Source: Stomoxys calcitrans
Lineage: Eukaryota; Arthropoda; Insecta; Diptera; Muscidae
DNA length: 64,000 nucleotides
Assembly (NCBI RefSeq): GCF_963082655.1
Contig: NC_081553.1
Coordinates: 193,505,373 to 193,569,372 of the forward strand
Reading direction: 5' to 3'
Made by a program: the position numbers and the translations under genes. Positions 48,242 to 58,862 of this stretch are shown piece after piece; the first letter of the stretch is position 1; the number at the start of each line of letters is the position of its first letter. The notes under the pieces are model-generated. The model searched no databases, was not told the DNA's origin, and worked only from the letters and a program-made list of their open reading frames with translations.

Positions 48242-48993
48242 GTATGTATTTTATTATTTTAATTGTAATTTTTTAAAAAATAATCCTTAAAAGCTGTACT
48301 AATATAGTTTAGAAAGTCAAACGCAAAATTAACAAATCCGATTGAATTTTTTCAAGGATACTTATTTATTTGTGCTTTGAAACAATTTTACCGTCCTAAG
48401 GTCTAGAGGATGGTGAATTTGCCAGAAGGCGAATTTTTTTTCATATTATGAGTGTTACTTTCACCTAAGCATTGAATCTCCCAACCCTAGATTGGCGATT
48501 ATACTGTGAATAAGGAGTTATTTATTTTAGGTTAGGTTAGGCTGAAAAGAGGGTGCGGATATTAATCAGCCCCAAAAACTCTTTTTCCATGCCACTAGGG
48601 ATATACATCTAAGCCAGCAATCGGCTTGTTATGCGCTCTAAATACTAAAAAAGTAACATCGAAAAAGAAAATCTATGTAAGGAATTCCATGCTACTGACA
48701 AAATCCTTAATTGTTTTCCACGCCACACCTCTAAGTTGGTTAATGTCTGGTATTGTGTCCTCACCTAAGTGCCGCTACCCCTTATTGCATCGATTTAACA
48801 TAAGTGAGCTCGTAATCCTATGTGACCCGTTATGATACTGTGAGGTATACTGACCTCCTTCTTACTTTCTTTCAGTATAAGATCTGGATCTGGATCTCCC
48901 CACAGGTTTTTCGCAGTCCTACCAACCGTTTCGCTGCTCCACAGGATTGTATGCACATTTGTCGCCCACGCCCTTAACTCGGACTGCGTAGAC

Positions 48994-49338
48994 TAGAGCT
49001 CGCAAACTATCGATAATCGCAACATTCGATAGTATCGATACTATCGTTAATTTCCCATCACCTTTATTTCAAACGAAAATGAGAAGTAAAAATCTGAAGA
49101 TCGACTTATATAGAAGCAATATCAATGCACAGACCAAATAAAACCAAGATTAATAAAGTCAGTTGGAAGTGGAGAATATATAGGCGCAAAGTATCTTTTA
49201 GGATACATTCAGTGTCGGGTTGCTTATTTTTGTTTAATTTTGCAAGAAATTTAACTTTCCGATAGTATCCATCGGAAAAATGTCAATCGATATTCAGTCA
49301 AAAAATTAATTAGTGTAATCGATATTTTGCTAACTCTA
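48994..49338. mobile_element. hAT-like MITE, 345 bp
   Basis: Inverted ends TAGAGCTCGCAAACTATCGAT (left) and the inverse of TAGAGTTAGCAAAATATCGAT (right) enclose AT-rich non-coding DNA. The flanking 8-mers GCGTAGAC (48986-48993) and TCGTAGAC (49339-49346) match at 7 of 8 positions, as expected for an 8-bp hAT target duplication. It splits the non-LTR fragment. A related inverted copy is at 50166-50546. Confidence 0.7.
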
Positions 49339-49768
49339 TCGTAGACCCGAAAGGCTTCGGGTTAACCAAGTTTATTGACGGCAGTTCTCTGGCCTTCACT
49401 GCCAAATCGTCTGCTTTCTCCTTCCCAGTTACTCTGCTATGGCCCGGCAACCAAACGATGCGGATCGTGCCATCATCAGAGAAGGGGTTAATCTCCTTCT
49501 TACATTCCAAGAATATTCGTGATCTTGCCGTCCTGGTTGTTATTGCCCTTATGGCCTGTTTACTGTCCGTAAAGATGTTCATACTCGACGTCCTTGGACC
49601 ACACCACCTCACGCATTCCGTGATTGCCCGAATTTCCGCCTGTAGGACCGTATTATGGTTAGGCAGTCTAAAACAGATCTCAGTCCCTGGGTTCTCAATG
49701 TAGACCCCCAGACCCAATCTGTCCTCTAGCTTTGATCCATCCGTGTAATATGATCTTCCAGATGGCAA
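49339..49768 (-). pseudogene. RNase H domain of a non-LTR retrotransposon
   Basis: An open frame of about 143 retroelement codons encodes a type I RNase H: YTDGSK (Asp10), LQAEIRAITE (Glu45), FTDSKQAI (Asp68), GHSRVTGKEKADDLA (His110, Asp120). All catalytic acids are present. In life the domain removes RNA from the RNA-DNA hybrid during reverse transcription. No reverse transcriptase precedes it in frame here, and the C-terminus runs into the MITE, so this is a fragment. I/Kiri-group elements are the likely source. Confidence 0.8.
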
Positions 49769-50017
49769 TACAAAGGTTCCGTCAATCCAAGACTGTGCCG
49801 CTGACAGCAGTGCTTTCTCTCGACCTCAAGTTTCGGCTCAGGTATCCGATCGGAAACTTCTTCCATTCCTTCCAGGTTTCCTATGGTTATTTATTTTGGT
49901 CTTTGATGATGTTCTTGAAGCATCAGACTTGCAGACAGGGAACGCAGATTTTAAGTATGGTATGAATAGATCCCGCTACGTTAACCCCACTACCCTGAAG
50001 ATATTTGCTGTATTTTA

Positions 50018-50760
50018 TTATACTCACCATCATAGGAGGAGGGTATACTATTCTAGTCATTCCGTTTATAACACCTCGAAATAATGATTGAAGATAAAGT
50101 ATATATTTATTTTCTTGATCGTCTCGACATTCTGAGTCGATCTAGCAATATCTATCCGTTTGTCCGTCTGGCAAAATATCGATGGCACTATCGATAATTA
50201 ATTTTTTTCACTGAATATCGATTGATATTTTTCCGATTGATACTATCGGAAAAGTTTAATGTTTTGCAAAGTTAAACAAAAATAAGCGATGCGACACTAA
50301 ATGTATCCTCTAAGATGCATTGGGCCTATAGAGGGCGCAATTTTCATCCGATTAAGCTAATATTTTGTATAATGATTTCCCTCATGACTTCCGACCGATT
50401 TTATTATTCTCCTTATTTTTAATTCTTATTTTCGTTTGAACTAAAGGAAAATGGGAAAATAACGATAGTATCGATATTATCTATACTTATTATTAAAACT
50501 ATCGAAAACATGGAATGTTGCGATTATCGATAGTTTGCCAGCTCTAGGTCGAACGCGTAAAGCTAGCCGTTTGAAATTTTGCACAGATACTTATTATTGA
50601 TGTAGGTCGTTAGGGATTGCAAATGGGCCATATCGGATCAGATTTAGATATAGCTCCCATATAAACTGATGGCTCGATTTGACTTCTTGAACCCTTACAA
50701 GCCGCAGTTTGAGTCCGATTTGGCTGAAATTTTGCATGTATCTCAATCGATACGATATCT
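50018..50760 (+). mobile_element. Muscid-type interspersed element interrupted by a hAT-like MITE
   Basis: The left terminus ('tatactcaccatcataggag', 'cattccgtttataacacctcg') begins at ~50018 and continues to 50165. The element resumes at 50547 ('ggtcgaacgcgtaaagctag') and continues with one unit to ~50760. Confidence 0.65.
50166..50546. mobile_element. hAT-like MITE, inverted relative copy with internal repeat fragment
   Basis: The right end (TATCGATAGTTTGCCAGCTCTA) and interior ('tttttccgattgatactatcgg') are the inverse of 48994-49338. The left end retains GGCAAAATATCGAT but has lost the outer bases. A piece of the ~153-bp interspersed unit ('cctatagagggcgcaatttt') is inserted within. Confidence 0.55.
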
Positions 50761-51740
50761 TTAAATGATTTTCTAATACCTCAATTAACAGATTGGCTGT
50801 ACTATAAAAGAAAATAAAAAAACTTTCCATTCCAAATGAAAATATTTACCCTATATACATATTATTTAAGGTAACGGTAATTTTAAAACATGAGCAAAGC
50901 GATGGTTTTGATACCTTTTTTACCTCATCTCCCTCTCTCTCTCTTGCACTATTAAATGCTCTCACACTCTCTCCTTCTGTCTCATACTCATTCACTCTTT
51001 GCCTAGCAAGCGATTAAATGCTATAAACATAATAAAACAACAACAACAAAACGAAATCAAAACAAAACAATTGACTCTTGGCTGTTTGGTTAATTGCAAT
51101 AAAATCCGCACACACTCATACACACATAGGCAGGCATACGACTTAATTTCAATTAAAAATAGAACAAACCAAGTAGTGAGGAACTGAGGGAGGCTGTGGG
51201 AGATTTCTTTGCCACTAGCCTATCAATATGAAAACATTGTTTGTCATATATACAATGGCTTAGTTAAAGGATCACGATGTTTTTGAGCTGGCATTACATA
51301 TCTGTAAGGGACACATATGTCCCTTCATATCTGTAAGGGGCAGAGAGAGAGAGAGAGAGTGTGAGAGAGAGAGAGAGAGTGAGAGAGAGTGGTGGGTTTC
51401 TTTGAATATATTGCTGGTAATGCTATAGAACAACATTTCATTTTTTCAATAATTATTTTGAACGAGGAGATAAAAAAAAGAATACACGTTTATCGATAAA
51501 ATATATAGAAGACAAGTTTATCGGTGTTTAGAAATTTAACATTATGAGGTAACCCATAGTGGGGAGCGAATTTGTTTTGTTTTATAACTTAGTTCAGAAG
51601 AAAAGAACTTATCCAAAAACAAAATCTCCTTACTATGTAACATTCTCTTGGTCATTAAAGTTCGTATCCCTAAGGGGTAATCTGTAGTCGGCTGTAGCAA
51701 GCCAAAATAATTGAGATGAAAATTTAATTTTGTAAATAAC
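50761..51740. other. Spacer with CT- and GA-rich microsatellites, no gene seen
   Basis: It is CT-rich at 50928-50985, and a GA dinucleotide repeat runs at ~51343-51390. No exon-like frame was found. Confidence 0.5.
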
Positions 51741-51945
51741 AGTGACGCAAAGGCTAGCAAGTCCGCCTATGACGCCAAACACCAGGGTTCGAATCCCGGC
51801 GTGAACTTCATAAACATTTTAGCAGTGATTATGTTCTTACTAATGCCGGCTTCATTTGTGAGATATCCTGCCGTTTTGAAACATCTCTACCAATGTGAGA
51901 AGTATCCCCTCTTCCCCTTAATGGAATGTTCTTGGGATTTTTTTT
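51741..51945 (+). mobile_element. tRNA-derived SINE, plus strand
   Basis: The head 'aggctagcaagtccgcctat' is followed by a perfect B box (GGTTCGAATCC at ~51786) and an anciently degraded body ending at 'taatggaatgttcttggga' and a poly(T). The tail phrase resembles the tail of the SINE at 601-899, so the two share a 3' end but differ in the body. Flanking duplications were not identified. Confidence 0.6.
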
Positions 51946-52440
51946 TTGTTTTCTATGAATTCATTTTTTTTTCTTATTACTATTAAAATGGCTTTCATAA
52001 AATTGTTTATATTGAGATTAATGTCTAAAAATTACATTTTCTCATGTAGGACACTTTACAAATTATTTGGGAACAATTTTCATTAAAATTTTGCTCAACT
52101 CTATCCCATTGTGCAGGTGTTAAAGAGCTGTTGTTTATTATGCAAAACATATAACACGTTTTTTATTTATAGTTTTTGTTGCAATGACTACAAACATAAA
52201 ATAAATTCAATGATAAAGGCAGAACAACAAAACGTTAGGCACAAACATTTAGCCGCATTGACAGATTCTAATGAAATCAATTATAATATGAAAGCAGGTG
52301 TGAAAATAAAATCAACTCAAAATAAATAAAAAATAATAAAAATTATTATGTGGAAATGTATAGTTATTGAATTTATTCAGAGAAATTTCCTATAAAAATG
52401 AAAAAAAAATATTTGAGATGTTTTTGTTTAATTTTAATTT
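51946..52440. other. AT-rich spacer, no gene seen
   Basis: There are frequent A/T runs and no splice-bounded open frame. Confidence 0.45.
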
Positions 52441-53461
52441 TTATACCCTCCACCATAGGATGCGGGTATACTAATTTCTTCATTCTGTTTGTAACTACTC
52501 GAAATATTCATCTGAGACCCCATAAAGTATATATATTCATGATCGTCATGTCAGTTTAAGTCGATCTAGCCATGTCCGTTCGTCTGTCCGTCCATCCGTT
52601 CGTCTGTCTGTCGAAAGCACATTAACGAAGGAGGAGTACAGCTAGCCGCTTGAAATTTTGCACGAATACTTCTTATTAGTGAAGGTCGGTTGGAATTGTA
52701 AATGGACTATATCGGTCGATGTTTTGATATAGATGCCATATAAACCGATCTAGGATATTGACTTCTTGAGCCTCTAGATGACGCAATTCTTAACCGATTT
52801 GGCTAAAATTTTGCATGAGGTATGTTGTTATGATTTGCAACAAGTGTGTTAAGTGGGGTTGAAATCGGTTCATAACCTGATATAGCTGTCATATGAACCG
52901 ATCTGGAGTCTTGACTTCTTCAGCCAATTCCAATTCAGCAATTTCTATCCGATTTGGCTGAAATTTTGCACGAGGTGTGTCAAATATGGTTTTAGTTGGT
53001 CCATAACCTAATATAGCTGCCATATAAACTGATCTGGGATTTTGACTTCTTGAGCCTCTAGAGGGCGCAATTTCTATCCAATTTGGCTGAAATTTTGTAC
53101 AACTTCTCTCATGACCTTCAATACGTGTCAATTATGGTCTGAATCGGTCTATAGCCTGATATAACTCCCATATAAACTGATCTCCCTTTTTTACTTCTGG
53201 AGCCCCTAAAGAGCTCAATTTTTATACGAATTGGCTGAAATTTTACACAACGATTTCTACTATTGTTTCCAACATTCAATTCAATTATGCTCCGAATCGA
53301 ACGATAACTTGATATGATAGCTCCAATATCATAGCAATTATTTTCTTTCATCATATATTTGCCTAAAAATAGATACCGGGAAAAGAACTCGACAAATGCG
53401 ATTCATGGTGGAGGGTATATAAGATTCGGCCCGGCCGAACTTAGAAGTTTACTTTTACTTG
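52441..53461 (+). mobile_element. Muscid-type interspersed element, near full length
   Basis: It starts with the left terminus 'ataccctccaccataggatg' and 'gtttgtaactactcgaaata', runs through four to five ~150-bp units and ends 'cggcccggccgaacttagaa' to 'cttttacttgtt'. It abuts the next element directly. Confidence 0.8.
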
Positions 53462-54874
53462 TTATACCTACCACCATAAGACGAATACTTCGAGGTGTAG
53501 CAAACGGAATGACTAAATGAATATACCCCCTATTCATTTAGTCATTCCGTTTGTAACACCTCGAAATATTCGTCGAAGACCCCATAGAGTATATATTCTT
53601 GATCCTCTCGACATTCTGAGTCGATCTAGCCATGTCCGTCCGTCCGTCTGTCGAAATCACGATAGAGGTCGAACACGTGTAGCTAGCAGCTTGAAATTTA
53701 GCACAGATACTTAATATCGATGTTGGTCGTTGGGGATTGCAATTGGGCAATATTGGTTTAGATTTAGATATAGCTCCAATATAAACCGATCTCGCGATTT
53801 GACTTCTTGAGCCATTGGAAGCCATAATTTTTATCCGATTTGGCTGAAATTTTGCATGTAATGTTCTGTTATCACTTCCAACAACTGTACTAAGAGCGGT
53901 CCAAATTGGTCGAGAACATGATATAGCTGCCATATAAACCGATAGCCCGATTTGACTTTTTGAGCCCCTGGAAGCCGAAATTTTTATCCAATTGTGCTGA
54001 AATTTTGCACGTGGTGTTCTGTTATGACATCTAATAACTATTTTGAGTACGGTCCCAATCGGTCTATAACCTGATATAGTTCCCATATAAACCGATCTCC
54101 CAATTTGACTTCTTGAGCTCCTGGAAGTCGCAATTTGTCCGCTTTGGCTTAAATTTTGCACATAGTGTTCTGTTATGATTACCAACAACTGTGCCAAATA
54201 CAATCCAAATCAGTCAAGAACCTGATATAGCTCCCATATAAACCGATTTTCCGATTTGACTTCTTGAGCCCCTGGAAGCCGCAATTTTTGTCCGATTTGG
54301 TTTAAATTTTGCACATAGTGTTCTCCTATGACTTCCAACAACTGTGCTAATTACCGTCCAAATCGGTCTATAACCTTATATAGCTCCCATATAAACCGAT
54401 CTCCCGATTTGATTTCTTGAGCCCCTGGAGGCATAAATTTTCTTCCAATTTGGCTTAAATTTTGCAAGTGATGTTCCGTTATGACTTCCAACAACTATGT
54501 CAAGTACATTCCAAATCGATAAAGAACCTGATATAGCTCCCATATAAACCGATATCCCGATTTGACGTCTTGGGCCCAGCGGAGGCTCAATTTTCGTCCG
54601 ATTTGGCTGAAATTTAGCATGTGATGTTCTTTTTTGACTGTGCTAAGTATGGTTTAAAATCGGTCTATAGCCTGATATAGCTCCCGTATAAACCGAACTC
54701 CCGATTTGACTTCTTGAGCCCCTGTAAGCCTCAATTTTTATCCGATTTGGCTAAAATTTTGCACATAGTGTTCGATAGGTCCATAACCAGATATAGCTCC
54801 CATATTTTAGCCGAATCCATAGTGGTGGGTTCCCAAGATTCGGCCCAGCCGAACTTAGCACGCTTTTACATGTT
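53462..54874 (+). mobile_element. Muscid-type interspersed element with seven well-preserved ~153-bp units
   Basis: The phrase 'tatagctcccatataaacc' recurs at ~53769, 53922, 54075, 54226, 54379, 54532 and 54676, a spacing of 151-153 bp except the last. The right terminus is 'cggcccagccgaacttagca' to 'cttttacatgtt'. The left terminus carries a snap-back inversion (53482-53572). The 221-codon minus-strand frame through the units is produced by the repetition (153 is divisible by 3), not a gene. Confidence 0.85.
53482..53572. repeat. 39-bp inverted repeat with short loop at an element terminus
   Basis: Arm 53482-53520 (starting 'cgaatacttcgaggtg') is the inverse of arm 53534-53572 (ending 'acctcgaaatattcg') with about three mismatches and a 13-bp loop. 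It represents an inverted duplication of the element's first ~40 bp. Confidence 0.75.
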
Positions 54875-55789
54875 AGTTAGTTTTTTATCATGTTTCTATT
54901 TATCCATGTCCTTGAAGTTTCCATTTTTCGATTACCCACTTGTGAGGTGTGTGAATTTTCGTTTAGTGTTTACACACTCAGACGAGACTTGGAGCCAAAT
55001 GGCAAGGACGACGCCAGCCTGTCAATATTATTTCTACACAAACCGAATGTCCTTGCTTTTGGCCAATTGTTTCCTTGTATTTTATTTGTTTGCTTGACAA
55101 TAAACAAATATCAATTTAAAAATAAATAAACGTACAAACAAAAGCAGCACTTATTCATGTATACGTCTACAAATAATATTTACAGCCCAAAGAGAAATCT
55201 TTTGAAGATGCAAAAAAAAGTATGACTTTCTGTTGTGTGTTTTTTCTCAACGTAAAGAAAAAATATTTGCTCAGATTGAGAAGGACACACCCTGTTAGTG
55301 GAAATGTTTTGTTGTATAGCCCTCATTATATGAAGGGGTAAAGGGAACTAATGGTCTCTGTCTTATTTCTTTGCCACTGTTTGACTAGTTTACATGTCTC
55401 TTTAGAAATATGGTTTAAATGATAAATGTTTCCTTAATAAGGCGGAACCGAGTTCCTTCAATGATACAACATTGATGAAGGTCATTTCTGGTCAAAGCTT
55501 TTGCCATTTTAGATACAAAAGGGTTTGTAGTTTAATCAAAAGAAAAGAAATATTTATAAATATGATTTGTTAAGAAATGTGTATGTATGTATGTACTACA
55601 GATCCTGAATGAGGAGGGTTTTGAACCCATCTGCCATGCAGACGATGCACAGTGGCCCAAACGCCGGAAAAATTGGAAATAATTCCACAACTTTTTATCT
55701 CTTGATTTGAGCAGTGAAAAATGTTCTAGACATTTGTTGAGGAGAGCATAGGCTTTCAGGTCTATTCTTTAATACAGGCTGGTCTATAT
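54875..55789. other. Spacer, no gene seen
   Basis: Frames up to 127 codons around 54890-55129 overlap the preceding element end and lack splice context. A tRNA-like T-arm phrase ('gggttttgaaccc') near 55617 is too degenerate to call. Confidence 0.45.
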
Positions 55790-56370
55790 CAGTTCCATGC
55801 CATATATGATCCATATCGGTCCATATTTGGACATAGCTGTCATATAGATCGATCTTCAGATTAAAAACCTTAAAATTGCGGTTTCCAGGGGCTCAAGAAG
55901 TCAAATCGGGAGATCGGTTTATATGGGAACTACATCTAAGTCTGAACCGATATGGTCCATTTGCAATCCCGAAAGACCTACATCAATATTTAATTCTTGA
56001 CCGATTTGGACTGTACTTGGCACAGTAGTTGAAAGTAATAACAGAACACTACATGCAAAATTTAAGCCAAATCGGACAAAAATTGCGGCTTGTATGGGCT
56101 CAAGAAGTCAAATCGGGAGATCGGTTTATATGGGAGCAACATCTAAATCTGAACCGATATGGCCCATTTGCAATCCCCAATATCTGTGCGGCTACCTTTA
56201 CTCTTTGGACCGCTATCGTGATTTTGACAGACGGATGGATGGCTAAATCGACTCAGAGCGTCAAGACGATCAAAAATGTATATCCTCTATGGGTCTTAGA
56301 CGAATATATCGAGGTGAAACAAACGGAATGACTAGATTAGTATAGCACCATCCTATAATGGTGGGTATAA
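55790..56370 (-). mobile_element. Muscid-type interspersed element, reverse, truncated
   Basis: Reverse units ('ggctcaagaagtcaaatcgg', 'gagatcggtttatatggg') are followed by the terminus 'caaacggaatgactagatta' and 'cctataatggtgggtataaa'. The 100-codon plus frame here is a by-product. Confidence 0.7.
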
Positions 56371-56464
56371 AAATGCGTATTTTTTTATCTGATTTGATGT
56401 TTTGAACGTGAAGATTTATTAGCCATATCTACAACCAGGCCCAGACAGGTTCATCTTTAGGTAT

Positions 56465-56735
56465 GGAAATGCAAATTGCCCATGAACATTCCATTAAGGA
56501 ACTGGGGCAAACATCTCAGAAATCAATGAGTGCTGTCCGATTCAATTTCAAGCTCAATTTAAGGGACCTCCTTTTTACAGCCGAGTCTGAACGGCGATAC
56601 CTCTTTGGGCAGAAGTTTTACATGGCAATGTACCTAACAAATGTCGCCAGCATGAGGAGGGGTTAACCACAGGTGAAAAAATTTTTGATGGTTCTGCCAG
56701 GATTCAAACCCACGCGCTGAACGATCCTGATATCC
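56465..56735 (-). mobile_element. tRNA-derived SINE, truncated copy of the 601-899 family
   Basis: Body phrases ('cattccattaaggaactggg', 'gccgagtctgaacggcg', 'gaagttttacatggca') match 601-899. The B box is degraded (GGATTCAAACCC on the plus strand) and the 5' tRNA head beyond it is missing. Confidence 0.7.
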
Positions 56736-56924
56736 ATGAATCATTTGAATCATTTGATATCCATGTTATTCCGATGGTCCACTTTTGATTTTGGATGGTG
56801 TTTTGGGGGTAAGGGGGGAGGATGCGCCCCTTCAGATATCAAATATGACTATAAAATTTGAGTCCAAACTCAAAACCCCCATAGCAGACTAAGTGACCAC
56901 ATTATTGGCACAACAAGCCGAATA
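56736..56924. other. Unassigned repeat-like sequence
   Basis: A G-rich stretch ('gtgttttgggggtaagggg') and mixed sequence adjoin a retroelement 3' end. It may be more of the same element. Confidence 0.3.
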
Positions 56925-57004
56925 CTGGCTTAGGTGCATATCCATACTGGCATGGGGCGTATTTACATCCGCACCCTCTTTTCAAACTGACCTAACCTAA
57001 CCTA
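56925..57004 (+). mobile_element. 3' end of a non-LTR retrotransposon with CCTAA-type tail
   Basis: 'caagccgaatactggcttag' to 'catccgcaccctcttttc' then ACCTAACCTAACCTAC is the inverse of the sequence at 48531-48625. It is the same element family in opposite orientation, preserved only at its 3' end. Confidence 0.6.
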
Positions 57005-57740
57005 CAGAAATAGAAATTTAAGTTGTTCTATAAAAATTAAAATTTCATTGTTATAATAAAAATGCGTCTTAAATGTTTATTTCGTGTGCCTTTTCAACAT
57101 GGAATAACAATAAATATTTCACAAACCATTTGCGGCATGACTCTCTTATCGGGCCACTCCTTTGAATGGATATGGATGTTCGAAAATGTATTCGCCACGT
57201 ACAAAAGAAAAAAAAACAAGCCTTTATTACCAGGGAGACAACGACAATGCTCTTTTGAAAAATTCAATGGAGTGAAAAATGTTACAAGGCTACAAAAGTC
57301 ATTCATTTCGACTTTAAATGGCCTACAATGCCATCTCATCTCACCATATGGACCAGGGTGTGTATGAATTTTTCTTATTACGCTGTGGGCAAGGGACTCC
57401 AACATGGTAATGATGGTGCTGCTACTGCTGCTGCTGGTTTTGTCTCTCGCCTGTTGTCTGATTACCATGACTCCAAGCGCCAAGGGGAGAGGTGTGTGGT
57501 GCTGGCATAAACACCTACCATATTGTTTGAATAAATAATTAATTCATACTCGTAAATGTTTATTGCGGCATTTTAAAAGAACGACACTTTTATTCAACCT
57601 CTCTCGCATTTACTCTCTTTCGAGGGCAGCATAGCAATTTATTCGACATCCATTTGTCTGAACACTGGTCATTATTCCTTGTAATAGTTGAATGTTCAAA
57701 AATGTTCAAAACATTATCAAATAAAAAAAATAGAAACTGC
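57005..57740 (-). other. Probable 3' untranslated region and downstream DNA of a minus-strand gene
   Basis: On the minus strand, downstream of the stop at 57741, AATAAA-type signals occur near 57638, 57593 and 57563. The 57060-57500 stretch is not repeat-like and has moderately long open frames on both strands without motifs I recognise. Confidence 0.35.
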
Positions 57741-57814
57741 CTAGTCATCCAAAGCCAACAAATCCTTGACAGGAACTGGTGGCACATTGTAACAAACATA
57801 ACTGCCCTTAATAA
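57741..57814 (-). CDS. Probable last coding exon of an unidentified gene (23 residues)
   Basis: On the minus strand, a strong acceptor (pyrimidine tract 'ctttgtttttttttcag') is followed by a phase-2 exon encoding IKGSYVCYNVPPVPVKDLL then ALDD and a TAG stop, and then by several AATAAA signals within ~180 bp. Codon use is balanced compared with the AT-rich surroundings. The product is not recognised, and no upstream exon was located with confidence. A minus-strand donor at 62429 is one candidate partner region, with satellite P3 between them. Confidence 0.4.
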
Positions 57815-58177
57815 CTGAAAAAAAAACAAAGAAATTGAAAAACTTGTACCACAAACAAAGTTGCCAAACAAAAATTATTTCGGAAACGGAAAATTTTATT
57901 AATGGGTTGGTAAAAACATATGTTTTTTACTAAAATTTTAATTTTTATAAAAATTTGTTAAAAAAATTACCTCCACTAAAAAGTTTTTCCAACATTGTAT
58001 TTATGTAGAAAATTTTGCTAAAATTTAAGTTTTTGTTGGGAAATTTAAGCAATGTGTGTTTTTAATAAAAATAATTTAGCCAACTTAGATTTTTTCTAAA
58101 ACAAAAAAAAATCCGCCCTTTAAGGCAACATTGCCCTCAACCATCACCCACCTCATCCCATCATCAACATTTCTCAG
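57815..58177. other. AT-rich spacer ending in a plus-strand acceptor
   Basis: There are A/T runs to ~58090, then a pyrimidine-rich CATCACC tract leading to TTCTCAG at 58171-58177. Confidence 0.45.
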
Positions 58178-58250
58178 TTTTATTGCAACCGCAATGTGGC
58201 CACCAGCAACCACCTCTGCTATTACCTCGTTTTAACACCAGGTGGAATGC
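58178..58250 (+). CDS. Probable internal exon (24 residues plus one base)
   Basis: It is bounded by TTTCTCAG and ATGC|GTAAGTG, both near consensus. Phase 0 gives FYCNRNVATSNHLC then YYLVLTPGGM, with strongly GC-biased third positions (AAC, CGC, GTG, GCC, ACC, AGC, CTC, TGC, TAC) in otherwise AT-rich DNA. The pattern hydrophobic-Cys, loop, 'hLCYYLVLTPGG' could be a strand pair of a PTB-type fold and the phase fits the exons at 16288-16773 and 48161-48241, but linkage is only inferred. Confidence 0.55.
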
Positions 58251-58862
58251 GTAAGTGAATCCAACAAAAGCCCGAATATCCTTTTGGCTCCAAACATTAT
58301 GGTCATTAAGTAATTGTTATGCATCCCCCGTGCAATATTCCGGATCCTTTTGCCATTTTGGGAACTTTTAGCAACTGCCAAGTGGTATGAAACGAAATTC
58401 ATTTCGTTTTATTTTATGGATGCCATGGGTTGCTGCGACATGACACATTGTTGTAAAGTTACTCAACCTTGCAACCCATCCATGGCTCCCATCATTTGGT
58501 GGGTGGCATTTAGGCATAAATTAAGAACAATATGAAGCGGTTTTTAATGATTTATGGATGGCTTCCGTACACTACAGCATCTCTGCAACTCAATTACAAG
58601 CGGAATTATTTGCCAGAGAAGAATGTAAGATAATGGGAATTGTGACAAATTGCAATGGGTACCAATGGCAGCATAATTGGTCATTGCTCTTGTTTCGCAA
58701 AGGAAAATATTATTCCGCAGAAGACCAAAGAGATCAAAGTAAAACTAATGAGTTTAAAAAAATATATATATTTAAAATAAATAGCTTAAGGGACAACACA
58801 ACTTTAATTAGAGATTATATAATGAGAAACAATTGACTAAAAATAAATAAAAGTTAAGGAAG
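58251..58862 (+). other. Intron after the exon at 58178-58250, no further exon seen
   Basis: It starts with the donor GTAAGTG. Unique sequence with short open frames and no second splice pair that I could support, up to the edge of satellite P3. Confidence 0.45.

Larger units (their letters stand above)
48531..49990 (-). mobile_element. Non-LTR retrotransposon 3' fragment, split by a hAT-like MITE
   Basis: On the minus strand it runs from RNase H-upstream sequence (~49990) through the RNase H domain, a C-terminal domain homologous to 44987-45379 (48600-48985) and a 3' end ending in CCTAACCTAACCTAAA at ~48545-48531. A MITE at 48994-49338 interrupts it. Another 3' end of the same family lies at 56925-57004 on the plus strand. 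Confidence 0.65.

Noticed and set aside
53538..54203. A 221-codon minus-strand open frame.
   Set aside because: It is the reverse of the ~153-bp interspersed units (a multiple of three) and repeats the same peptide every ~51 residues.
57062..57483. Open frames of 101 and 129 codons on opposite strands.
   Set aside because: No recognisable motif, signal or splice sites; the region is better explained as DNA downstream of the minus-strand last exon.
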